Shown here piece by piece: positions 28,522-37,659 of a DNA stretch of 64,000 nt. The position numbers were made by a program, and so were the translations under genes. Under the pieces are notes generated by a model that was not told where the DNA came from, made no database searches, and worked only from the letters and a program-made list of their open reading frames with translations. Origin of the DNA: Sneathiella limimaris. GTDB taxonomy: Bacteria > Pseudomonadota > Alphaproteobacteria > Sneathiellales > Sneathiellaceae. Numbering within the stretch: position 1 is the stretch's first letter; every line of letters begins with the position of its first letter. The stretch is from positions 124,001 through 188,000 of the forward strand of contig NZ_JABBYJ010000001.1 in the NCBI RefSeq assembly GCF_012932565.1, given 5' to 3'.

Positions 28522-29427
28522 ATGAAAAAGTTACTAAGCATAATTATTCCCCACTATAATGATCTGGAGGGCCTATTAAATTGTTTAGAATCGATTGGCC
28601 ACTTGTCTGATTCGTATTTTGAGGATTTTGAAGTTATTGTTTGTGATAACAACTCCCCGCATTTCAAATTGGATACGACCCCATTCAAATTTGACATAAA
28701 AATTGTAAAAGAAACAGAACGAGGTGCAGGGCCCGCCAGAAATAAAGGCGTATCAATTGCTATTGGAAAGTACCTAGCCTTTACTGATTGTGACTGCTGG
28801 TTAGACAAAAATTTTGTATCAATCGGCTTAGAATTTATTAAAAGGCTTGGAGATACGGCTGTAGTTCTTGGTGAAGTTATTATTGATGCTAGAAATAATA
28901 ACTCTCCATCCAGTATTGAGGCTTTTGAGCAAATATTTTTAATGGATCAAGAGAAATGTGCTCGAAACGGAGATGGAGCCACGGGCAATCTTTGGACTAG
29001 TCGTAGCCTGTTTGAAACTATTGGCCCCTTCCGATCAGGAATTGCGGAAGACACTGATTGGTGCAAGAGAGCACTGTCTCATGGAGCAAGTTTTCATTTT
29101 AATGCATATTGTATTGTTCATCATCCAGCCAGAACAACTCTTCAAGAGTTGAAAGAAAAATGGGGCCGGCAAACAGCCATGAATTACAATCAAGTCAGAA
29201 CTAAACAATACTTTTACTTTAAGTGGACAATATTGACTATAGCAACAGCAGCATCCGGCTTTCTACATATCCCAAAAGCTCTACTCAGCAACAGAATACC
29301 CAAAAAAATTAATCGTCTCAAAGCCATACCAACTTTAGTATGGTGTCGCTTTTATAGAGCAAAGCTGATGCTAAAGTTTCTAATAAGTGGCAAAACTTTT
29401 ATCAACCCTATTGAGTATTGGAAATAA
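28522..29427 (+). CDS. family-2 glycosyltransferase
   Basis: The 301-residue protein opens L-L-S-I-I-I-P-H-Y-N-D and has the GT2 donor-site aspartates in V-I-V-C-D-N-N-S and in the F-T-D-C-D-C-W block (the DxD-like site), then E-D-T-D-W-C-K-R in the acceptor-site region. It should add one sugar to the lipid-linked EPS repeat on the cytoplasmic face. The sugar cannot be told. It is AT-rich and is followed after two bases by the AsnB gene, so the two form one unit. Confidence 0.86.
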   Translation: MKKLLSIIIPHYNDLEGLLNCLESIGHLSDSYFEDFEVIVCDNNSPHFKLDTTPFKFDIKIVKETERGAGPARNKGVSIAIGKYLAFTDCDCWLDKNFVSIGLEFIKRLGDTAVVLGEVIIDARNNNSPSSIEAFEQIFLMDQEKCARNGDGATGNLWTSRSLFETIGPFRSGIAEDTDWCKRALSHGASFHFNAYCIVHHPARTTLQELKEKWGRQTAMNYNQVRTKQYFYFKWTILTIATAASGFLHIPKALLSNRIPKKINRLKAIPTLVWCRFYRAKLMLKFLISGKTFINPIEYWK

Positions 29428-29429
29428 AT

Positions 29430-31331
29430 ATGTGTGGCATCTCTGGTTTTTTAAACTACGACAATCATAGAGAGTTAGCGACAGCTGCAAATGAAATCCA
29501 AAAATCACGAGGCCCTGACGCCAACGGGATTTGGTCAAACGACTTTCTTAGCATTTCACACCAAAGGCTTTCAATAATCGATCTGGACGACCGCTCAAAC
29601 CAACCCATGTTGAAACGAAATTTAGTAATTGCATTCAACGGGGAAATATATAACTATAAAGAATTAAAATCACAACTTCAGAAAGATCACGGAACATCTT
29701 TTAAAACCAACTCAGATACTGAAGTAATACTAGAACTATTCGCCATTTACGGGATAAATTGTCTTTCATTCCTAATTGGTATGTTTGCGGTAGCGATTTA
29801 CGATAGTGACAGCAAAACCCTTTTTCTTGCACGAGATCACTTTGGAATAAAACCTCTTTATTTTACTAGAAATAACGAGAGGTTCGCGTTTTCCTCAGAA
29901 TTAAAGACACTAAAGAAACTCGTTGGTCAAAATTTCAATCTCAGCAATCAAGCTCTAGCAGCTTCAATGCAGCTTTTGTGGCTACCAGATGCTTATTGTA
30001 TTTTTGAGGAAGTTCACAGATTAATGCCTGGTCACTATGCAACCATTAATCAAACTGGAATGGTTAATATTACTGCATATTGGCAGCTAGAAGACAAAAC
30101 GAACCACAACATTAAAGAGCTTAACGAGCCAGATGCCATTGAATATTTAGCTACTGAATTTGAGAAAAGCATTGAGAGACATCTAGTAGCAGATGTTGAA
30201 GTCGGGAGTTTTTTGAGCGGTGGATTGGATTCCTCCCTCATCAGTGTCGCCGCAGCGCAAAAAACAGGGTATCTAAGAACTTTCACTATTGGGATGTCTG
30301 AAAAAGACAAAAAAATAGAAAAGATGGCTGACGACCAGTACTATGCCGAGTTGTTAGCAGAAAAAATGGGCTTCAATCACGAATCCATTGTCGCAGACCC
30401 TGATATTGTTTCATTATTGCCTCAGGTGGTATATAATCTCGATGAGCCAATCGGTGACCCTGCAGCTCTAAACTCACATCTTATTTGTAAAACCGCACAT
30501 GATGAAGGACTAAAAGTTCTGCTGTCTGGAATGGGTTCAGATGAAATTTTTTTCGGGTACAGAAGACAAAAAGCTCTAGCTTATGCTCAAAAATACAAGG
30601 ATCTTCCAAAAGCCTTAAGAGCAATCATTAAACCAATCGTCAGTGCCGCTCCTGTGAAATTGGGTTCACACGGAATCAGATCAAGTCGATGGGCTAAAAA
30701 ATTCTTAACATTTGCCGAATTACCAAACAACGACGCATACTTAAGAAGTTATAGTCAATACACTGCATCTGAGTTGGCGGTTCTTATGCCCAATTTCAAA
30801 AAAGAACAGTTGGAATCCCTCTCAATATTTCATAATGAGGTTATGGACTCTCTTTACCAAGCAGATTTCATTAACAACTTGTGCCAAACCGATATAAAGC
30901 TTTTCATGTCTGGCTTGAATTTGACATATACTGATAGAAGCTCAATGGCCAATTCAATGGAAGTCCGTGTGCCGTTTATTGACAAGAACTTTGTAGAAGC
31001 GGCGATGCAAATTAATAGCAGCTATAAGTTTCAGAATAATTCGTCTAAATCTATTTTGAAGAAGATGGCCGAACGCTATTTACCAAAAGAAATAATTTAC
31101 CGTCCTAAGTCAAATTTTGCCTTACCTACTCGCAGATGGCTATCAAACGAATTATCGGAAATGGTGAATGATCTACTCTCTAAAGATAGAATCAATTCCC
31201 GCGGCTGGTTCAATTCAAACGAGGTTGATAAAATTATCAAGTCACACAATGCGGGTTGGGAAGATAACTCTGCTAAGATATATCAAATGCTCACTATTGA
31301 ACTATGGGCACAAAATTTCTTAGACAACTAA
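29430..31331 (+). CDS. asnB: AsnB-type glutamine-dependent amidotransferase in the EPS cassette
   Basis: The 633-residue protein has an N-terminal class II glutaminase domain that must start at MCGISGF so that Cys2 is the nucleophile. That fixes the ATG at 29430 (a TTG at 29418 is only in frame by chance). The C-terminal synthetase domain has the PP-loop S-F-L-S-G-G-L-D-S-S near residue 255. The classic reaction makes asparagine. In polysaccharide loci, homologues can instead amidate sugar carboxyl groups (uronamides). The position in a glycan cassette makes EPS amidation as likely as amino acid supply. It converges on the PssE-like gene with no gap. Confidence 0.88.
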   Translation: MCGISGFLNYDNHRELATAANEIQKSRGPDANGIWSNDFLSISHQRLSIIDLDDRSNQPMLKRNLVIAFNGEIYNYKELKSQLQKDHGTSFKTNSDTEVILELFAIYGINCLSFLIGMFAVAIYDSDSKTLFLARDHFGIKPLYFTRNNERFAFSSELKTLKKLVGQNFNLSNQALAASMQLLWLPDAYCIFEEVHRLMPGHYATINQTGMVNITAYWQLEDKTNHNIKELNEPDAIEYLATEFEKSIERHLVADVEVGSFLSGGLDSSLISVAAAQKTGYLRTFTIGMSEKDKKIEKMADDQYYAELLAEKMGFNHESIVADPDIVSLLPQVVYNLDEPIGDPAALNSHLICKTAHDEGLKVLLSGMGSDEIFFGYRRQKALAYAQKYKDLPKALRAIIKPIVSAAPVKLGSHGIRSSRWAKKFLTFAELPNNDAYLRSYSQYTASELAVLMPNFKKEQLESLSIFHNEVMDSLYQADFINNLCQTDIKLFMSGLNLTYTDRSSMANSMEVRVPFIDKNFVEAAMQINSSYKFQNNSSKSILKKMAERYLPKEIIYRPKSNFALPTRRWLSNELSEMVNDLLSKDRINSRGWFNSNEVDKIIKSHNAGWEDNSAKIYQMLTIELWAQNFLDN

Positions 31332-31835
31332 TTATCTATAACTTTCAAATATGAAATTCTTCAGCGCCCTTATTAGTTCTTTATTCGCATACTGTAGTGC
31401 AGGATCCTGTTTTACACTACCTAGTTGCCCAAGAGCTTTGTTTATAATAATAGCCAAGTCAGTCTCATCTGTCGCCACATAGAGGCCACGCCTCCCCTGA
31501 AACCTGTTGGCAGTAGCTATCTGATGATCATTCCTTGTCTCCTTCAGTCGTCCATATCTTGGCATTACAACTATAGGCTTCTGAAGCTGCAACGCAGTAA
31601 TGATGGATCCCATCCCAGCATGAGAAACGATCAGTTTTGAGGAATGGAACAATTCGTTGTAAGTAGATGGACTAATAAACTCTTCATATTTTATGTTCTT
31701 AGGGACATAAGTAGAGCTTGTGATTTGACCAATTTGAGCAAAAATATCTTCATGGCTGTTCTTCGCAGCAAATTCATCCACAGCTTGGATCAATCGATTA
31801 AATCCCATTTCATGACCTACTGTTACAAATATCAA
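31332..31835 (-). CDS. PssE/Alg13-like glycosyltransferase catalytic subunit
   Basis: The 167-residue protein corresponds to the C-terminal half of a GT28/GT-B enzyme. It opens M-I-F-V-T-V-G and carries the donor-binding V-S-H-A-G-M-G-S-I and the V-V-M-P-R block with N-D-H-Q. It needs the membrane-anchoring partner encoded directly upstream. The two genes overlap by four bases (ATGA), which supports equimolar production. In Rhizobium PssD/PssE and Streptococcus Cps14F/G such pairs add one sugar (glucuronate or galactose) to the EPS repeat. Confidence 0.87.
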   Translation of the reverse strand: MIFVTVGHEMGFNRLIQAVDEFAAKNSHEDIFAQIGQITSSTYVPKNIKYEEFISPSTYNELFHSSKLIVSHAGMGSIITALQLQKPIVVMPRYGRLKETRNDHQIATANRFQGRRGLYVATDETDLAIIINKALGQLGSVKQDPALQYANKELIRALKNFIFESYR

Positions 31836-32299
31836 ATTACCGCTCCCTTAAAGACTGGGCCTTGGCCCTTGTCCCCAGCCAAATGCTCCCATTGCGTTAA
31901 CCATAAATCAGCATATTTGGCAACTTTCTGACCTGATAAGGAGAGCTCATCTGCATTAGCAATGCTATCGACCCAGATTGTTCTTGCACCTAACAATTTA
32001 CCTATTCGTATAGCAAAATATCCCAACGCAGCCCCCGTAGAGATTATAACATCAGGCCTCTTTAGAATAATTAAATATGTAATACTAACTAGCTGAAGAA
32101 TTAAGCGGAACTTTTGCCAACGATTAGCAGATATTAGGCAATAAAATTGTGCATTATTGCCTTCCATCTTCGTCTCTTCTTCATACTCACGCTTTGTAGT
32201 AATGTAACTAACATCACAATTTTCATCCCAAGCAGGCCGCATTCTCCGCAATTGAATCCAATGCCCTCCAGCTGAAGATACAGCGAAAATTTTTACCAT
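31832..32299 (-). CDS. PssD/Alg14-like glycosyltransferase membrane-anchor subunit
   Basis: The 155-residue protein is the N-terminal, acceptor-binding half of the split GT-B enzyme: V-S-S-A-G-G-H-W-I-Q-L at the start, one hydrophobic segment near 65-85 and the D-V-I-I-S-T-G-A-A block. It recruits the PssE-like subunit to the membrane. It overlaps the deacetylase gene upstream by seven bases and the PssE gene downstream by four, so the three form one translationally coupled minus-strand unit. Confidence 0.87.
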   Translation of the reverse strand: MVKIFAVSSAGGHWIQLRRMRPAWDENCDVSYITTKREYEEETKMEGNNAQFYCLISANRWQKFRLILQLVSITYLIILKRPDVIISTGAALGYFAIRIGKLLGARTIWVDSIANADELSLSGQKVAKYADLWLTQWEHLAGDKGQGPVFKGAVI

Positions 32300-33003
32300 T
32301 CCATTTTACCGAGTATTTCACTTTGAGTAACAATTTTAAGATTGTTCCGCTCAGATAGCTCAATCAACTTTTTTGTCAAAGATATCACATATTCATTCAT
32401 CTCATTATTATGAACTCGGTCAAAATCATGCATTAATACAACCCCTCCATTATTAGAAGCTAGACTAGTAACGATCGCTTCCACTGGAACTGGATTTTCC
32501 CAAGTGTCCGTAGAGTCATGTGTCCACCATCCAATTTTTAATTTCTTGCTCCAAATATAAATAAGGGTAAGCAAGTTAATTTTGCCATACGGTGGGCGTA
32601 TCAACCTCAACTCTAACCCCTCACCCAAAATAGTATCTATTCCACGCCTTAAATCATTAAAAACTTTTTGAGGCAAGTTAGTCCAAGCATTCAAATGTTG
32701 AAATGAATGGGTTCCGACCTCGTGCCCGGAACTTGCTATCATCCCAAGTATTATATTATCACGTTCAATTTTTTCACCCAGCAGATAGAAAGTCGCTTTG
32801 GCATTTTTTTCTTCTAAAACTTTTAATAACTTGATTGTTAGCGCCTCTGAAGGCCCATCATCATAGGTTAAACACAAAAATCCATGTTCACGACAAATGT
32901 TCCCCAACCGTTTAATCGCAATTAACTTAGCAACTTGAGGAACCCCAATCCACAATAATAAAGTAAACCCCGTCAAACCAACTAATGTGAGTATCCAAAT
33001 CAT
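32293..33003 (-). CDS. membrane-anchored polysaccharide deacetylase (NodB domain)
   Basis: The 236-residue protein has an N-terminal transmembrane helix (about 4-24) and a NodB/CE4 domain with all motifs: T-Y-D-D-G-P, the metal-binding H-S-F-Q-H, R-P-P-Y-G, a W-T-H-D-S block and L-M-H-D. CE4 enzymes remove N- or O-acetyl groups from sugar polymers. The anchor orientation suggests action on the growing or exported EPS. First gene of a three-gene minus-strand unit with PssD/PssE. The 160-base gap to the divergent GNAT gene should hold its promoter. Confidence 0.88.
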   Translation of the reverse strand: MIWILTLVGLTGFTLLLWIGVPQVAKLIAIKRLGNICREHGFLCLTYDDGPSEALTIKLLKVLEEKNAKATFYLLGEKIERDNIILGMIASSGHEVGTHSFQHLNAWTNLPQKVFNDLRRGIDTILGEGLELRLIRPPYGKINLLTLIYIWSKKLKIGWWTHDSTDTWENPVPVEAIVTSLASNNGGVVLMHDFDRVHNNEMNEYVISLTKKLIELSERNNLKIVTQSEILGKMEW

Positions 33004-33162
33004 TTGATACCTTACTATTGAATAGAACCACGCTCTAGTGCCAGCTTAACTTAGCACTCCCATCGCCTCAAACATTAGAATTAATAACTACTAAATGTTC
33101 TGGTAATATAATTCTGTTACACTAGAAAAACCATCCTGCACATCAATAAATGGCTTAAGACA

Positions 33163-34191
33163 ATGTATGATATTTCATATTTTACTTACAAAGAAGTACA
33201 AGAGTACAATGACTTCTTAACCCGAATGACAAATAGCCAATCACCTGCCTTTTTTAAGGAGCCAGTGGGAGAAGATTTCTGGTTTCCTAATAACACTTCT
33301 GGAGGGTATGCAATATTTGCTCATACTGACAATGAAATTGCTGCAACTTGCTTTCTCACCGGCAGATCAGTCTGCTCAGGAAACAAAGAGATTTTAGCAT
33401 ACGAAATTGGCGGAACAAACACTTCGCCTAACCATCAAAGGAAAGGCTTATTTACAAAACTAGTTAAAAAGGCAGTTGAAATCGCCTTTGAAAACAGAGA
33501 CATTGCGTTGATATATGGTACGCCTAACGATAGATCCGGTCCGGGATACCGAAAATTAGGATTCGCTTTCACAGATTTTCCGAATAGCAAACTTTTAATA
33601 TTTCCGAAGCTCTTAAGACTGATAATCAGAAAACTAACTGATCGGAAACCTAGCGAAATCATTTTTCTTAAAAAGAAGCGAGATAATGAAAACAGACTTT
33701 CAACCCAAGAAATATCCTTAACTGAATACGTAAATGAAACGAAAGATTTTACTAGGCTGAATTGTTCTTCCGAACACTACTTGTTGAACCGATTGAGCAC
33801 CTCAAAATCTTCTTTAGAGAGCAAATCACGTCGCTTTTTTAAGCACAATGGCGAAAAAGGAACTTACCATTTTGCATTAGTCAACTATCCCCTGCAATAC
33901 CTCAACCTGATCTTGGTCTCTGAGTATTTCTACAACGGCAAAATTGATCATTCGGGACATTGTTTTAAATATTTAAAATTCATCGCTAAAAAATTCTATG
34001 AAAACTTTGACGGAATTTATATAAAATCAGTAGCGTCAGAAAATAATCGTTTTTTCTCTTTTCTTAAATTTGGGTATATTACTCATCGTAATCTGCCAAT
34101 TTGCTATTTATTTAGCGAAAATTACAAAAATGAAATACAACTTGAAGAATTAACTTCCGTTTTTCAAATGACAGATTGTGACATTGGATAA
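33163..34191 (+). CDS. GNAT-family N-acetyltransferase, EPS cassette
   Basis: The 342-residue protein has an N-terminal GNAT fold with the acetyl-CoA loop N-H-Q-R-K-G-L-F (about 88-95) and a G-T-P-N-D-R-S-G-P-G-Y segment. The second half is longer and diverged, suggesting a double-GNAT arrangement. It may acylate a sugar amine of the EPS precursor. The substrate is unknown. It is a lone plus-strand gene among minus-strand genes, AT-rich like its neighbours. The start is the ATG at 33163. Confidence 0.72.
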   Translation: MYDISYFTYKEVQEYNDFLTRMTNSQSPAFFKEPVGEDFWFPNNTSGGYAIFAHTDNEIAATCFLTGRSVCSGNKEILAYEIGGTNTSPNHQRKGLFTKLVKKAVEIAFENRDIALIYGTPNDRSGPGYRKLGFAFTDFPNSKLLIFPKLLRLIIRKLTDRKPSEIIFLKKKRDNENRLSTQEISLTEYVNETKDFTRLNCSSEHYLLNRLSTSKSSLESKSRRFFKHNGEKGTYHFALVNYPLQYLNLILVSEYFYNGKIDHSGHCFKYLKFIAKKFYENFDGIYIKSVASENNRFFSFLKFGYITHRNLPICYLFSENYKNEIQLEELTSVFQMTDCDIG

Positions 34192-34210
34192 GATTCGATG
34201 GGTACAAAAT

Positions 34211-35497
34211 TCACAATTGCTCAATCCGCAAACGTTTCCGTAACCCCTTAGCATAGACTCGCTTAATGGTTCCAAGAATAGAGCTCAACCTCTCTCTAAA
34301 AGTCAATTCTCTAAGCCAATACCTTGCCATTCCGAAGCCTTTATACTTTGGCACACTAGCCCCCGCAAGCCTCAAGGCCAATAATCTGCCCCACAGCATG
34401 CCCCGCGCCTTAATTAAGTTAGGCTGAGATCTCGGGAGCAAGCTAGCATCTGAGTTTTCTAAATATATAAAACCCTCTGCTACAGCCGCTTCCAAGAACC
34501 GTTTACCTTTCTCAGTCCTAACAACAATAAGGGATTTACCTATTTCTCCTTCTGTTGGCTCACGATACCAAGGGTCACCAACTGAGATATCTGCAAATTC
34601 ACCTGTATGATCAGGGCAAATATAGCAACGCCATTGCCTATATTTTTGTAGAAAGCCCCATGATTCTTTATAGGTCAATGATGCAGAGTTTAAAGCACCC
34701 TTTTTATCTCGAAAGTCTGCTACCCACAAACCAGGCCAACCAAATCCGCGATATTTCAACGAGCTTAAAGAACTAAGAGGATTAACCTTTTCCCTATTCA
34801 ATAACTTGGTAACACCCTTTGTTGACGGAGTCCCTGCGCAAAAGAAGCTGATTGTAACTTCAAGCTTACTATCCAAACTAGTATCTGTTCTTTTTAGCTT
34901 ATGAACAGCAGCAACATCACACGGCTTCCCAACAAAAACTGATTTTTTCTGCCTGGCAACCAATTCACCAAGCCCATCACAAGGGCTAGATGGAGCATAT
35001 CTAGAACCAGAGTTTTTTATGAGGCCGGCTCTATCCGTACTATATTTGGTTTCATTTAAATAAGGAGCGTTTTCAACAGGGCCGACATGTAGAACACCCT
35101 CAACTTCATTATTTTGAAGTGCAAACAAGGACAAAGCCGTTGCTGCTCCTCCACTGGAACTCTTGAATCTGATCTCTTCATCCAGCGAATACCCTTCGTA
35201 AACAGCTATAACAGGACCCCAGGCCGGAAATAACTCTTTCAACAAGTTTTCATTACTATGTGTTTCTTCATGTTCTAGAAAAAAGCCTGGGCAAGCCGCA
35301 AGCCCTCTACCAGTCTCTACTGCGGGTTTATCTCGCAGAAATGGTCTATTACAATGCTCAAGGGTCTCCCGCATTTCATAGCGTTTAGGCTCCGCATATT
35401 CGCAGGCTCCACACCCAGTGCACAAATGCTTTTCAACCACATCTTCAATAGATCTAATTCCGGAAACACTTAGTTTCCTATTTAACTTATTTACCAT
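34211..35497 (-). CDS. coenzyme F420 hydrogenase/dehydrogenase beta-subunit-like iron-sulfur protein
   Basis: The 428-residue protein has an N-terminal cysteine cluster H-L-C-T-G-C-G-A-C-E-Y near residue 24. A middle FrhB-type domain follows (F-K-S-S-S-G-G-A-A-T near 112-121 and G-K-P-C-D-V-A-A-V), and a second cysteine group W-R-C-Y-I-C-P-D lies near 291. FrhB-like proteins bind flavin and 4Fe-4S clusters. Many proteobacteria that lack F420 carry them in EPS or O-antigen loci beside pyruvyl transferases, where they are thought to modify the glycan. Redox chemistry on a sugar or pyruvyl group is an inference. It overlaps the upstream acetyltransferase gene by 11 bases. Confidence 0.84.
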   Translation of the reverse strand: MVNKLNRKLSVSGIRSIEDVVEKHLCTGCGACEYAEPKRYEMRETLEHCNRPFLRDKPAVETGRGLAACPGFFLEHEETHSNENLLKELFPAWGPVIAVYEGYSLDEEIRFKSSSGGAATALSLFALQNNEVEGVLHVGPVENAPYLNETKYSTDRAGLIKNSGSRYAPSSPCDGLGELVARQKKSVFVGKPCDVAAVHKLKRTDTSLDSKLEVTISFFCAGTPSTKGVTKLLNREKVNPLSSLSSLKYRGFGWPGLWVADFRDKKGALNSASLTYKESWGFLQKYRQWRCYICPDHTGEFADISVGDPWYREPTEGEIGKSLIVVRTEKGKRFLEAAVAEGFIYLENSDASLLPRSQPNLIKARGMLWGRLLALRLAGASVPKYKGFGMARYWLRELTFRERLSSILGTIKRVYAKGLRKRLRIEQL

Positions 35498-36215
35498 TTG
35501 AATTCGATAATTTTCTATTATTTATGAAATAGGATAGGTCATCTATTGATAGGGGTTTAAATGGATTCACACCACTTTGATAGATTTCCACGACACTTGA
35601 ATCCCACCAGGAACTTTGTTTAATTTTATGGATTAAATCTTCCGAATATCTTTTGCGAACACATTTTGCAGGAATTCCAGCCACAATAGAATATGGAGCA
35701 ACATCTTTTGTTACGATAGATCCGGCAGCGACTATTGCCCCATCTCCAATTGACTTACACGTCGCAAGTATGATTACGCTACTACCTATCCACACATCAT
35801 TTCCAATACTCAGCGGATTCATTTCATTGATTTCTATAGAGTCTTCATCAAGTATTCCTAGCTCTGCATTATAAAACAGTGGATGCTGCGATAAAGTATC
35901 TGTAGGGTGATTTCTTCTGAACACTTTCAATCCATCGCCAATTGAAGTGTACGCTCCAACTTCAGTACCTTTTGGCAATTCTCCTGGTTTCATACATGGT
36001 CCATAGCTATAGAAACCAACCACCACACCATGATATTTGGATAATATTTGTCTGAGTGTCTTTGAGAAAATAGTCCCGCCTTCTAAACGACAACATGCAG
36101 AAACGATCATACTCCGAAGCCGAGGGATACGGTATAACTTGACAAGTAATCCTGACCAACGACTTTTAGACCTTTTCTCTAGACAAGCAGCCCTATTCAC
36201 TAAATTGTTTTTCAA
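35487..36215 (-). CDS. hexapeptide-repeat (left-handed beta-helix) acetyltransferase
   Basis: The 242-residue protein has the imperfect hexapeptide repeats of a left-handed beta-helix, notably P-L-S-I-G-N-D-V-W-I-G-S-S-V-I-I and I-G-D-G-A-I-V-A-A-G-S-I-V-T-K-D-V, with a closing Y-S-I-V-A-G-I-P-A-K. The conserved histidine of the xenobiotic/serine acetyltransferase group is in R-N-H-P-T. It probably O-acetylates a sugar of the EPS. It is in one minus-strand unit with the FrhB-like gene and, 18 bases upstream, the flippase. Confidence 0.86.
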   Translation of the reverse strand: MKNNLVNRAACLEKRSKSRWSGLLVKLYRIPRLRSMIVSACCRLEGGTIFSKTLRQILSKYHGVVVGFYSYGPCMKPGELPKGTEVGAYTSIGDGLKVFRRNHPTDTLSQHPLFYNAELGILDEDSIEINEMNPLSIGNDVWIGSSVIILATCKSIGDGAIVAAGSIVTKDVAPYSIVAGIPAKCVRKRYSEDLIHKIKQSSWWDSSVVEIYQSGVNPFKPLSIDDLSYFINNRKLSNSNGK

Positions 36216-36233
36216 TATCTCCCCCCATTTTCC

Positions 36234-37652
36234 TTAAGTCTTAAGCGATTCTTTTAGCCAGCGAAAAAAATCAGGCATACATAATAAAAAAATTAAATTA
36301 ACCGCGAAGGTAACTAGAAATGCCCAAATTATCTGCTGAAGCTCAGCACCCGGGAAGAAGCCATTCAACCCCATAAAAGTCAGTGCTAGGTTCGCTCCAA
36401 AAACAAAATTAAACCGGAAGAATAATTTTCCAAAGCTCGGTGTATGCCTCCGCATCAAAATCAGCATTCCCGCAAACGCAAGATATTCACCTAAAACACC
36501 ACATAAAACCACATCAACGATGTCTGCCCCTACCCAAGCAAAATAGACCCCAAATGGAATCATAAGAATTCTCAACATATTACCATACATTGGAATCTTA
36601 GTTTTTCCTTTACCAATAGCAACAATTACAGTTCCAGCCTTTGCCACCCTAATGCCTTGCATCAAAGCCAGCCAAGCAATCACTTGATTTGCCAATGCGT
36701 ATTCGGGACCATAAAAAAGTGTCAAAACAGCCCCTCCCCCAACGATTAGCCCCATTGACAAAGACGACCCCAAAAGAATGCAAGCACTAATACAAACTTC
36801 GGATAGGAATGAGAAACTGCCATCATTTTCTTGTACAGCTGCGAGCTTAGGCAGTAAAAAAGTTTGCGCTACTCGGCTCAAAATACTTGCCGGAAACAAG
36901 CTTAAGGCAAACGCAGCTCCAAACCATCCCAGCTCTTCTATTGAATAAAATGAGCCAACGATAGTTCTGTCTGCCTGAAGGACTCCAAAAAGCAGCATTC
37001 CATTCAGAATTAGCGGCCATCCAAACCTCATTGCTGCCCTGAAATCCGTGTAACCCCATCCCAAACGATAATTTCTCATGGCAAACAGATGTGAAATAAT
37101 TACCGTTGAAAAGACTTGCGAAAGAATAACGCCAATCATCAGCATATAGTCATCCAGAAACAATGCAAAAACTGGCACAGCTACCAGGGATATTACTTGT
37201 GGCAAATTCTCCAAGAATACCGTTGGAACAAAATTTTGTTCTCTCTGAAATCGAATAACATCTAGATGAAGCAAACCTCTAATAAAAGGAACAACGGATA
37301 TCATCTGATAAGCCCACACCAAATCTTGAAGATTAAACAATGCGGCGATCCATCCAGAGGATAGAAATAAGAAGACGGCACCCAGTAGCCCGCGAATAAA
37401 TTCAATAAAGTGGCATACCTTTTGTGTCTCTAAATTGTTCCCGTACTTGGATTGAACAATAAATCTATCAATAGCAATGTTACTAGTTGCTTCGACCAGC
37501 GTCATTACTATTGCAAATGTTGTGGCGATTCCATAATTTTCTACTGATAAATATCGAGCAATTAAAACATTTCGACCAAACGCAGAGCATGCGCCAATAA
37601 GACTTCCCGCGGAGAGAATAAGTCCACTTTTTATAAATTTCCGACTTTCCAT
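36234..37652 (-). CDS. Wzx-like oligosaccharide flippase
   Basis: The 472-residue protein is almost entirely hydrophobic with about 12-14 predicted transmembrane helices. It opens with a G-L-I-L-S-A-G-S-L-I-G helix and R-N-V-L-I-A-R-Y-L-S, the usual start of the polysaccharide-transport (PST/MATE-like) flippases. It should flip the undecaprenyl-linked repeat unit to the periplasm. It is seven bases downstream of the Wzy-like gene and is clearly co-transcribed with it. Confidence 0.88.
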   Translation of the reverse strand: MESRKFIKSGLILSAGSLIGACSAFGRNVLIARYLSVENYGIATTFAIVMTLVEATSNIAIDRFIVQSKYGNNLETQKVCHFIEFIRGLLGAVFLFLSSGWIAALFNLQDLVWAYQMISVVPFIRGLLHLDVIRFQREQNFVPTVFLENLPQVISLVAVPVFALFLDDYMLMIGVILSQVFSTVIISHLFAMRNYRLGWGYTDFRAAMRFGWPLILNGMLLFGVLQADRTIVGSFYSIEELGWFGAAFALSLFPASILSRVAQTFLLPKLAAVQENDGSFSFLSEVCISACILLGSSLSMGLIVGGGAVLTLFYGPEYALANQVIAWLALMQGIRVAKAGTVIVAIGKGKTKIPMYGNMLRILMIPFGVYFAWVGADIVDVVLCGVLGEYLAFAGMLILMRRHTPSFGKLFFRFNFVFGANLALTFMGLNGFFPGAELQQIIWAFLVTFAVNLIFLLCMPDFFRWLKESLKT

Positions 37653-37659
37653 AATAGTT

